This document shows positions 7,416 to 12,280 of a DNA stretch of 12,280 nucleotides, piece by piece. The notes beneath the pieces are model-generated. The model searched no databases, had not been told where the DNA came from, and was given only the letters and a program-made list of their open reading frames with translations. Position 1 is the first letter of the stretch; each line of letters starts with the position of its first letter. The stretch is from NCBI GenBank assembly GCA_036277635.1, contig DASUMP010000197.1, positions 1 through 12,280 of the forward strand, given 5' to 3'. Position numbers and translations under genes: made by a program. Source of the DNA: DASUMP01 sp036277635. GTDB lineage: Bacteria; Actinomycetota; Acidimicrobiia; IMCC26256; PALSA-610.

Positions 7416-7876
7416 GGTCCGCCCTCTGTCGACGAGAGGTGCCAGGCGACGGTGGCGTGCGCCACCTCGCGACCGTCGGCGTCGGTGAGCGCGACGGTCG
7501 CGTCGAACCGCACCTTGCCGTCGGCGGCGAGCCGGTCGCGCAGCGCGTCGGGCGCGTCGTCGAGCGTGGCAGTGGCGGTGATCGCGCCGCGTGCGAGGCG
7601 CACGTAGCGGATCGTGGCCTCGGCAGCGACGGGGCGCACCCGCGCGAGCTGCGCCGCGAAGGCGCCGACCATGGCGGCACCCGACGCGGCCTCTGCCGCG
7701 GTGAAGAGCGCGCCGGCGTGCTGGGTGCCGAGATGGTTGTGGAGCTCCGGGCGTTCGGGCAGCACCACCACGGCACGACCGTCGGCGATGTCGGCGATGT
7801 CGACGCCGACGAAGCCGGCGAACGGCACGCCGTGCTGGAGGAGGTCGCGCAGCGCGTCGTCCACGGCGGCGGACAC
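7412..7876 (-). CDS. Hotdog-fold thioesterase, PaaI/DUF4442-like
   Basis: This 154-residue protein has the single hotdog-domain length. The central helix motif is NHLGTQHAGALFTAAEA, with H53 and E62 placed like the active-site His and acidic residue of PaaI/YiiD-type acyl-CoA thioesterases. The strands before it (DGRAVVVLPERPELHN) and after it (AEATIRYVRLARG, then KVRFDATVALTDADG) are typical. No signal peptide is present, so it should be cytoplasmic and hydrolyse acyl-CoA; the acyl group cannot be told. The GTG at 7876 gives a full N-terminal helix but only a weak GGGG precedes it; a GTG at 7864 is an alternative. It lies 19 bases after the transporter gene and overlaps the SurE start by 4 bases, which implies one transcript. 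Confidence 0.82.
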   Translation of the reverse strand: MSAAVDDALRDLLQHGVPFAGFVGVDIADIADGRAVVVLPERPELHNHLGTQHAGALFTAAEAASGAAMVGAFAAQLARVRPVAAEATIRYVRLARGAITATATLDDAPDALRDRLAADGKVRFDATVALTDADGREVAHATVAWHLSSTEGGP

Positions 7877-7895
7877 TAGCCCCGGTCGCCGCGGC

Positions 7896-8465
7896 TCAGC
7901 CGCGCAGCCCTTCGACGAGTAGCACGGCTCCGAACACCGCGAAGAGCGTCGCCGCGCCGATCCGGATCGCGCGGTCGGGGAGCCGGCCGCCCAGCGCGCC
8001 GCCGACGCCGATCGCGATCGCGTCGGCGGCGACCATGCCCACGGTCGAGCCGAGCCAGGTCCCGAAGAGCCCTTCGCGCGTCGCGAGCGTGACGGTCGCG
8101 AGCATGGTCTTGTCGCCCAGCTCGGCGAGGAAGAACGCGACGCTCACCGCGATGATGGCCGAGCGCATCGGCCGTTCCGCGCGTTCGACGTCGCCCGCGC
8201 CCAGAGCGTCGCCGCGCAGCGTCCAGATCGCGAACGCGAAGAACGCGAGGCCGGCGAGCACGTTGATCGCGTCGGTGGGGAGCTGGGCGGCGAGCACCGC
8301 ACCCACGACGACCGAGACGAGGTGCACGACGGCGGTCGCGATCGTGATGCCGACCAGGACCGCGGCGGGGCGGTACCGGGTGGCGAACGCGAGCGCCATG
8401 AGCTGGCTCTTGTCGCCCATCTCGGCGACGAAGATCCACCAGAAGCTCACGAGGAACGCGTCCAC
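7896..8465 (-). CDS. TMEM165/GDT1 (UPF0016) family cation transporter, probable Mn2+/Ca2+ exporter
   Basis: This is a 189-residue integral membrane protein with about six hydrophobic helices arranged as two repeats of three. Each repeat carries the family signature E-x-G-D-K-S/T: EMGDKS at 15-20 and ELGDKT at 115-120. These acidic residues form the cation path in the GDT1/TMEM165 family; bacterial members have been linked to manganese or calcium export. The linker between repeats (about 84-101) is charged. The GTG at 8465 is chosen because it places the first signature where the family has it and gives the usual length of about 190. No Shine-Dalgarno is visible, and a longer frame reaching 8600 would run through the divergent gene's start. 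It is the first gene of an apparent operon with the thioesterase and SurE. Confidence 0.9.
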   Translation of the reverse strand: MDAFLVSFWWIFVAEMGDKSQLMALAFATRYRPAAVLVGITIATAVVHLVSVVVGAVLAAQLPTDAINVLAGLAFFAFAIWTLRGDALGAGDVERAERPMRSAIIAVSVAFFLAELGDKTMLATVTLATREGLFGTWLGSTVGMVAADAIAIGVGGALGGRLPDRAIRIGAATLFAVFGAVLLVEGLRG

Positions 8466-8578
8466 GGACCATGCGTAGCCGGTGCGGCGGGCGCGGCGGC
8501 AATCGGTGACTGTCGCACCCGGCTGCCAAGATGCGGGCGCGGCTTCCCCCGATCGGTCCCACGTCCGGAGGAAGCACC
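8466..8578. promoter_or_regulatory. Divergent intergenic region transporter / RadC-like gene
   Basis: The 113 bases should hold promoters in both directions. A weak plus-strand pair GTGACT (8506-8511) and CAAGAT (8527-8532) has a short 15-base spacer. Because GDT1-family genes are sometimes under a yybP-ykoY manganese riboswitch, I read the minus strand for one and did not recognise it. Confidence 0.35.
8567..8574 (+). promoter_or_regulatory. Strong ribosome binding site fixing a GTG start
   Basis: GGAGGAAG lies 4 bases before GTG 8579. It is one of the strongest Shine-Dalgarno sequences in the window and argues both that the short downstream gene is real and that it starts at this GTG rather than at the in-frame ATG 8531. 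Confidence 0.75.
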
Positions 8579-9067
8579 GTGCTCCACCACCGTCGGTCAT
8601 GCCGTCGGCGTCCTGCCCCGTCGATCCCGCCCGCGGTCCTCGCCCCCGCCGACGCCCTCGCCGTGCTCGGCGCCGCGTCGGCGCTCGTCACGCCCGGTCG
8701 GGTCGCCGCGCTCGTCCTCGACCTCGCGTGGCGCCCGCTCGACCTGTGCCTGTGCGACGACGACCCCGACGTCGAAGATCGCACGCGGATCCTGCTCGAC
8801 CTCTACGCGGGCGACACCGCCGGAGTCGTGCTGGCGCACGCTCGACCTCAGGCAGCGGGCGGCGTGGCGGTCACGCCGGCAGAGGCGCGGAGGTTCGCCC
8901 GGCTTCTCGCGCACGGCGATGCGTGCGGCGCGCCGGTGCTCGACTGGTTCGTGCTCGTCGGCGGCTGCGCATACTCGCTCGCCGAGCTCGGCGAGCACCC
9001 GTGGCGATGGGTCGCGCCCGACCTCGACATCGACCCCGACATCGACCCGGACGCCGGCGCGCCGTGA
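8579..9067 (+). CDS. Short protein resembling a RadC/JAB (MPN) domain without its metal-binding residues
   Basis: The product has 162 residues with an Arg-rich N-terminus and no signal peptide. From about residue 40 the order of elements recalls the RadC JAB domain: a strand VAALVLDLAWRPLDL (42-56), a GVVLAHARPQ segment (82-91) where RadC has the H-x-H-P-S-G site, a helix TPAEARRFARLLAHGDACG (99-117), then VLDWFVLVGGCAYSLAELG (120-138) where RadC has LDH-I-V-G-x-x-Y-S-L-E. The second histidine, the S-x-x-D part and the LDH histidine are missing (H87-A-R-P; W123), so no metalloprotease-type activity is expected. The tail is an acidic DIDP repeat. The strong Shine-Dalgarno supports expression. 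It precedes the SDR gene by 25 bases. The RadC likeness is my reading by eye and could be wrong; the function is unknown. Confidence 0.6.
   Translation: MLHHRRSCRRRPAPSIPPAVLAPADALAVLGAASALVTPGRVAALVLDLAWRPLDLCLCDDDPDVEDRTRILLDLYAGDTAGVVLAHARPQAAGGVAVTPAEARRFARLLAHGDACGAPVLDWFVLVGGCAYSLAELGEHPWRWVAPDLDIDPDIDPDAGAP
9026..9049 (+). repeat. Tandem 12-base repeat encoding DIDP-DIDP
   Basis: Two adjacent 12-base units (gacatcgaccc plus c or g) differ at one base and stay in the reading frame of the RadC-like gene, giving an acidic DIDPDIDPD tail. It is a short repeat that could arise by slippage. Confidence 0.7.
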
Positions 9068-9092
9068 GCGCGGGTCGTGGTACGCATGGCGC

Positions 9093-10001
9093 GTGGAGCG
9101 CGGCGAACGGGTGTTGGTCACCGGGGTCACCGGGCAGGTCGCGTTCCCGGTCGCGCTCGCGTTGGCGCGCGACCACGAGGTCATCGGCGTCGCGCGGTTC
9201 CGCGACACGGCCGCGCGCGCCGCGCTCGAGAGTGCTGGCGTCACGTGCGTCACCGCCGACTTCGCGCGCGGCGACCTCCACGAGATCCCGACCGCCGTCG
9301 ATCGGGTCGTGCACTTCGGCGTCGTGAAGTCGAACCGGTGGGAGGTCGACCTCGCCGGCAACGCCGAAGCCGTGGGTCTGCTGATGGCGCGCTGTCGCGG
9401 TGCCCGGTCGCTCCTGCACTGCTCGTCGACCGGCGTCTACGAAGCCGCCGACGGCGCGCCGCAGCGAGAAGACGCGCCGCTCGGCGACAACCACCGCGTG
9501 ATGATGCCCACCTACAGCATCAGCAAGATCGCGGCTGAAGCCGTGGTGCGCACGTGCGCGCGCCTGTTCGAGCTGCCCACCACGATCGCTCGCCTCAACG
9601 TCCCCTACGGCGATCGCGGTGGTTGGCCGGCGTTCCACCTCGAGCTGATCCTCGCCGGCCGGCCCGTCCCGGTGCACCCGCGGGCACCGAGCCGGTTCAA
9701 CCCGATCCACGACGACGACATCGTCTCGATGGTGCCGCGCCTCCTCGACGTGGCCACCGTGCCCGCGACGATCGTGAACTGGGGCGGCGACGAGGAGACG
9801 AGCATCGAGGAGTGGTGCGCCGAGCTGGCGCGCCTGACCGGCCGCACGGCCACGTTCACCACCACCGACGCGACGATCGGCGGCATCCCCACCGACAACA
9901 CGAAGCGGCGCGAGCTGATCGGACCCACCACGGTCGGGTGGCGCGAGGGGATGCGCCGGATGGTGGCCGCGCTGCACCCCGAGGCGCTCGCCGACGCGTG
10001 A
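9093..10001 (+). CDS. Extended SDR: NAD-dependent epimerase/dehydratase family protein
   Basis: The product has 302 residues. The N-terminal Rossmann motif is TGVTGQVA (G11, G14, A17). V-H-F-G (about 72-75) follows the fourth strand. SSTGVYE holds the active-site Ser/Thr, and Y141-x-x-x-K145 (YSISK) is the catalytic pair. A substrate-binding half with RFNPIHDDDIVSMV and an NWGGDEE stretch follows, as in extended SDRs acting on nucleotide sugars or similar compounds. The exact substrate cannot be read off. The GTG at 9093 is the first in-frame start after the upstream gene and leaves the usual short lead to the nucleotide motif; no good Shine-Dalgarno is seen, and a GTG at 9111 is possible. 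The upstream RadC-like gene ends 25 bases before, so the two may be co-transcribed. The stop is 4 bases from that of the convergent crotonase gene. Confidence 0.88.
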   Translation: MERGERVLVTGVTGQVAFPVALALARDHEVIGVARFRDTAARAALESAGVTCVTADFARGDLHEIPTAVDRVVHFGVVKSNRWEVDLAGNAEAVGLLMARCRGARSLLHCSSTGVYEAADGAPQREDAPLGDNHRVMMPTYSISKIAAEAVVRTCARLFELPTTIARLNVPYGDRGGWPAFHLELILAGRPVPVHPRAPSRFNPIHDDDIVSMVPRLLDVATVPATIVNWGGDEETSIEEWCAELARLTGRTATFTTTDATIGGIPTDNTKRRELIGPTTVGWREGMRRMVAALHPEALADA

Positions 10002-10005
10002 CGCG

Positions 10006-10806
10006 CTACTCGGGGTACACGGGCTTGCGCTGCTCGCGGAACGCGGCGATCGCTTCGTCGAGGTTGCCGGTGTAGCCCGCGAGGAGCTGATTGCGGTCCT
10101 CGTACTCGATCGCGGCGTGCAGGCTCGTGATCTCTTGGTTCGCCCACAGCGTGCGCTTCGTCATCTGCAGTCCGAACGGCGACAGCTCGCACATCGCCTC
10201 GGCGGTCTCGAGCGCGGCGTCGACGACCGCGCCGTCGGCGGTCACCTTCGAGACGAGCCCCACCCGCAACGCTTCGTCGGCTTCGACCCGGCGGCCGGTG
10301 AGCAGGATCTCCGACGCGTGCGACGTGCCGATCGCCCGGGGCAACAGGTACGACACGCCGAGCTCGCTGCCCGTGAGCCCGTTCACGATGCCCGCGGCCG
10401 AGAAGTACGCGGAGCTCGCCGCGTAGCGGACGTCGGCGCCGAGCGTGAGGCACATCCCGCCGCCGACCGCGCAGCCGTTGATGGCGGCGATCACCGGTTG
10501 GGGCAGCTCGCGCATCGCGGGCACCACGCCGCCCATGTACGACATCGACCGCATCGCGAGGCGGGCGAACCCCAGGCCGTCGACGTTGGGGGGCACGCCG
10601 CGATCGTGCAGGTCGAGCCCGGAGCAGAATCCGCGCCCGGCGCCCGTGAGCACGACGACCCACGTCTCGTTGTCGGCGCCGACCCGGGCGAGCGCGTCGT
10701 AGAGCGCCTCGACCAACGGGAACGACATCGAGTTCAGCCGTTCGGGTTTGTTGAGCGTGACCAGCGAGACGTGCGGGCGCACGCGTTCGACTTCCACCAA
10801 CGCCAT
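10006..10806 (-). CDS. Enoyl-CoA hydratase/isomerase (crotonase) family protein, EchA12-like
   Basis: This 266-residue crotonase-fold protein has the family length. Oxyanion-hole segments are GAGRGFCSGLDL (55-66) and NGCAVGGGMCL (110-120). The two glutamates of classical enoyl-CoA hydratase are absent: the first (in GGG-C-E-L) aligns with C119 and the second (in QPE) with G139. A remaining acid, E148 in GLTGSELG, lies where dienoyl-CoA isomerases place a catalytic acid. The segments AYFSAAGIVNGLTGSELG and SYLLPRAIG resemble my recollection of mycobacterial EchA12. It probably acts on a CoA thioester as an isomerase or other crotonase reaction; hydratase activity is doubtful. It begins 10 bases after the DUF2087 regulator on the same strand, so the two are probably one operon. 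No strong Shine-Dalgarno precedes the ATG. Confidence 0.9.
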   Translation of the reverse strand: MALVEVERVRPHVSLVTLNKPERLNSMSFPLVEALYDALARVGADNETWVVVLTGAGRGFCSGLDLHDRGVPPNVDGLGFARLAMRSMSYMGGVVPAMRELPQPVIAAINGCAVGGGMCLTLGADVRYAASSAYFSAAGIVNGLTGSELGVSYLLPRAIGTSHASEILLTGRRVEADEALRVGLVSKVTADGAVVDAALETAEAMCELSPFGLQMTKRTLWANQEITSLHAAIEYEDRNQLLAGYTGNLDEAIAAFREQRKPVYPE

Positions 10807-10816
10807 CGCGGCGAGG

Positions 10817-11422
10817 CTACTTCGGGTCGAACGTGCCCCCGCTCCTCCAGTACTCGCCGCGGTCGCGGTCGAGGTACCCCTCGTCGACGAGGTACCGGCG
10901 CAGCGCCGCGGTGTCGGCGTGGTAGCGACCGAGCACGAGGTTCACCATCGACTCGGAGTACTTCCGGCCGGGCTCGAACTGCTGCGCGAGCCAGTCGAGG
11001 ATCACGAGCCGCTTCGAGTGCACCGCGGGGATCGACAGGAGGCGCCCGTCGCGCACGAACGCGCGCATGACCTTAGCGACCTCGGCGGGTGCGTCACCGT
11101 GCTCGTCGGCCGCCGGGCGGGCCGCCGCGGCCGCCCGCGCCGCGAGCCGGAACGCCTCGGTCAGCAGGTGCAGCGTGCCGTCGTCGCCGCGGGTCACGAG
11201 GCCGGCGTCGACGAGACGTTGGAGCGCGCGCACGGAACGGCGGGGTTCGAGACCGGTCGTGCGGCGGACGTCGGCTTCGTCGGTGGCACCGAGCACGAGC
11301 GCGGCGAGCACGAGTCGGCGGTCGTCGTCGGCGAGCATCCCGACCAGCTCGCCGGCGTCGAGGAACGGCGTCTCGTCGTGGGGATCCACGTCCCCATGTT
11401 GCCCGACCGGCGCGCCCACCAT
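10817..11422 (-). CDS. Winged-helix DUF2087 domain regulator
   Basis: The product has 201 residues. An N-terminal winged-helix-like part spans about 20-95: ADDDRRLVLAALVLG, then a recognition-helix-like EADVRRTTGLEPRRSVRALQ and the wing LVTRGDDGTLHLL. A C-terminal DUF2087 domain spans about 126-194 and includes HSKRLVILDWLAQQFEPG, YSESMVNLVLGRYH and LRRYLVDEGYLDRDRGEYWR. DUF2087 often accompanies ArsR-like or MerR-like DNA-binding parts, and its own role is not settled. The ATG at 11422 is chosen because it fits the domain start and lies 54 bases from the divergent amine oxidase gene; it lacks a Shine-Dalgarno and could be leaderless. The same frame stays open to the right edge, but that part is antisense to the amine oxidase. 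It probably regulates neighbours, by inference. Confidence 0.82.
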   Translation of the reverse strand: MVGAPVGQHGDVDPHDETPFLDAGELVGMLADDDRRLVLAALVLGATDEADVRRTTGLEPRRSVRALQRLVDAGLVTRGDDGTLHLLTEAFRLAARAAAAARPAADEHGDAPAEVAKVMRAFVRDGRLLSIPAVHSKRLVILDWLAQQFEPGRKYSESMVNLVLGRYHADTAALRRYLVDEGYLDRDRGEYWRSGGTFDPK

Positions 11423-11476
11423 GACAGCGACGGTCGTACCGGACGATGATGGCGCCCCGCGCACAGGGAGCACCCG
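11423..11476. promoter_or_regulatory. Divergent intergenic region regulator / amine oxidase
   Basis: Only 54 bases separate the two divergent starts, so promoters must overlap and one protein bound here could affect both. A small dyad CGGT-CGT-ACCG lies at 11431-11441, and AGGGAG (11465-11470), 6 bases before ATG 11477, is the amine oxidase ribosome binding site. No clear -35/-10 pair is seen. Confidence 0.4.
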
Positions 11477-12280
11477 ATGACCGAGACGACGCAGCCCCCG
11501 ACCCGCACCGAAGCGGTCGGCGAGCCCGATCACCCGCTGTCGATGTTGAGCGAGCGGGAGATCCGCGTGGCGATCGACGTGTTGCGGGCGAGCGGCCGAC
11601 TCACGGAGAGCGCACGCTTCGCGCACGTGGTGCTCCACGAGCCCGACAAGGAGCGCGTGCGCGCGTTCACGCCGGGCGCGCCGGTGTCGCGCGAGGTCGA
11701 GGTGCTGATCGTTCCCGGCCCGGGTCTCGAGCTGGTCGAAGCGATCGTGTCGGTCGCCGACCAGCGCATCCTCGACTGGCGCGAGCTCGACGGCATGCGA
11801 CCGGCGATCCTGTTCGAGGAAGCGTTCGTAGCGATGGTCGCGATCCGCGAGGATCCGCGCTGGCAGGAAGCGATGCGCCGGCGCGGCATCACCGACTTCG
11901 ACCGCGTGCAGATCGACCCGTGGCCGCCCGGCAGCTTCGGCCTCCCGGTCGAGGAGGGGCGTCGCCTCACCCGCTGCTTGTCGTACCTGCGCGCCGACCA
12001 CACCGACAACGGGTACGCGAAGCCCATCGACGGGGTGATCGGCTTCGTCGACCTCGGGCGGGGCGAAGTGATCGACGTCGTCGACTACGGGATGATCCCG
12101 GTGCCCGAGCAGCGGGCGAGCTACTACCCCGACGACGTCGGGCCGTTGCGCACCGACCTGCGTCCGCTCGACATCACCCAGCGCGACGGGCCGAGCTTCA
12201 CGGTCGAGGGCAACTTGGTGCGGTGGCAGCGGTGGTCGTTCCGGGTGTCCCTCGATCCGTACGAAGGGCTCGTGCTGCAC
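11477..12280 (+). CDS. Copper-containing primary amine oxidase, N-terminal part (cut by right edge)
   Basis: Copper amine oxidases convert primary amines to aldehydes, ammonia and hydrogen peroxide using a self-made topaquinone cofactor. The first 268 codons are present, of roughly 640-700 in the family. After a short lead, HPLSMLSEREIR (19-30) opens the N2 domain; FAHVVLHEPDKE, then VSREVEVLIVPGPG, fit N2/N3. FEEAFVAMVAIREDPRWQEAMRRRG and DPWPPGSFG fit N3. The catalytic beta-sandwich begins at VRWQRWSFRVSLDP (248-261) and GLVLH at the edge. The topaquinone tyrosine, catalytic base and copper histidines lie beyond the window. There is no signal peptide and no E. coli-type N1 domain, so it is a cytoplasmic enzyme like those of Arthrobacter. 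The start is supported by AGGGAG 6 bases upstream. Substrate unknown. Confidence 0.93.
   Translation, partial: MTETTQPPTRTEAVGEPDHPLSMLSEREIRVAIDVLRASGRLTESARFAHVVLHEPDKERVRAFTPGAPVSREVEVLIVPGPGLELVEAIVSVADQRILDWRELDGMRPAILFEEAFVAMVAIREDPRWQEAMRRRGITDFDRVQIDPWPPGSFGLPVEEGRRLTRCLSYLRADHTDNGYAKPIDGVIGFVDLGRGEVIDVVDYGMIPVPEQRASYYPDDVGPLRTDLRPLDITQRDGPSFTVEGNLVRWQRWSFRVSLDPYEGLVLH

Noticed and set aside
2299..7776. A minus-strand open frame of about 1800 codons spanning several plus- and minus-strand genes
   Set aside because: It is antisense to the Calx-beta gene and the dehydrogenase and runs out of frame through SurE and the thioesterase. Its translation is Arg/Asp/His-rich low-complexity sequence, as expected from stop-poor frames in about 70% GC DNA. 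The overlapped genes show real families.
7890..7904. Palindrome CGCGGC-TGA-GCCGCG at the transporter stop codon
   Set aside because: It is a 6-bp GC stem with a 3-base loop. It might form a small intercistronic hairpin, but it is too short and compositionally ordinary to call a terminator, and the downstream genes appear to be in the same operon.
8466..8578. yybP-ykoY manganese or cobalamin riboswitch upstream of the GDT1-type transporter
   Set aside because: Some short strings (GGGGAAGCCG, ACAGTCACCG on the minus strand) look suggestive, but the conserved cores and pairing of either riboswitch class are not present in order.
11431..11441. CGGT-CGT-ACCG dyad as the operator of the DUF2087 regulator
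   Set aside because: Four-base arms are too short to claim as a separate site; it is only mentioned in the intergenic entry.
1..12280. Mobile element, phage, toxin-antitoxin or defence system
   Set aside because: No transposase, integrase, terminal repeats, direct repeat array, nuclease/helicase set or small overlapping toxin-antitoxin pair was found. Composition and gene density look uniform across the window.

Overview
This window is about 70% G+C and reads as an ordinary chromosomal segment of an actinobacterium. I infer this from an S-(hydroxymethyl)mycothiol dehydrogenase (mycothiol is made by Actinobacteria), an EchA12-like crotonase, DUF2505, DUF2087 and DUF4442-type proteins, and frequent GTG starts. 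A deep actinobacterial lineage such as Acidimicrobiia is plausible, but the sequence alone does not prove it. I see no rRNA or tRNA gene, insertion sequence, phage gene or CRISPR array. Coding density is very high, and no gene-free stretch exceeds about 150 bases.

Layout: a 5'-truncated window edge cuts the minus-strand translational GTPase typA (1-1380). Divergent from it is the mycothiol-dependent formaldehyde dehydrogenase (1502-2590), which converges on a small DUF2505 protein (2598-3086, minus). A large exported protein follows (3235-6573, plus). It has a signal peptide, two copies of an unassigned Cys-bracketed beta-rich domain, three Ig-like modules and four Calx-beta domains. It ends against a minus-strand three-gene set running 8465 to 6588: a TMEM165/GDT1-type cation transporter, a hotdog thioesterase and a SurE-type phosphatase that carries a lipobox. 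A perfect 19-bp inverted repeat sits at the convergent junction and overlaps the SurE stop codon.

Divergent from the transporter is a plus-strand pair: a short protein resembling a RadC/JAB domain with its metal site lost (8579-9067), and an extended SDR epimerase/dehydratase-like protein (9093-10001). These converge on a minus-strand pair: a winged-helix DUF2087 regulator (10817-11422) followed by a crotonase-fold protein (10006-10806) that lacks both catalytic glutamates of classical enoyl-CoA hydratase. The last gene, divergent from the regulator, is a copper amine oxidase cut by the right edge (11477 onward).

Functional links are modest. The formaldehyde dehydrogenase is a detoxification enzyme. 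The regulator, crotonase and amine oxidase may form a small catabolic locus. The GDT1-thioesterase-SurE set looks co-transcribed, but I know of no established pathway joining the three. I found no convincing evidence of a new defence or mobile system. The most unusual items are the degenerate RadC-like gene, the lipoprotein SurE, the duplicated domain in the exported protein, and the convergent hairpin.
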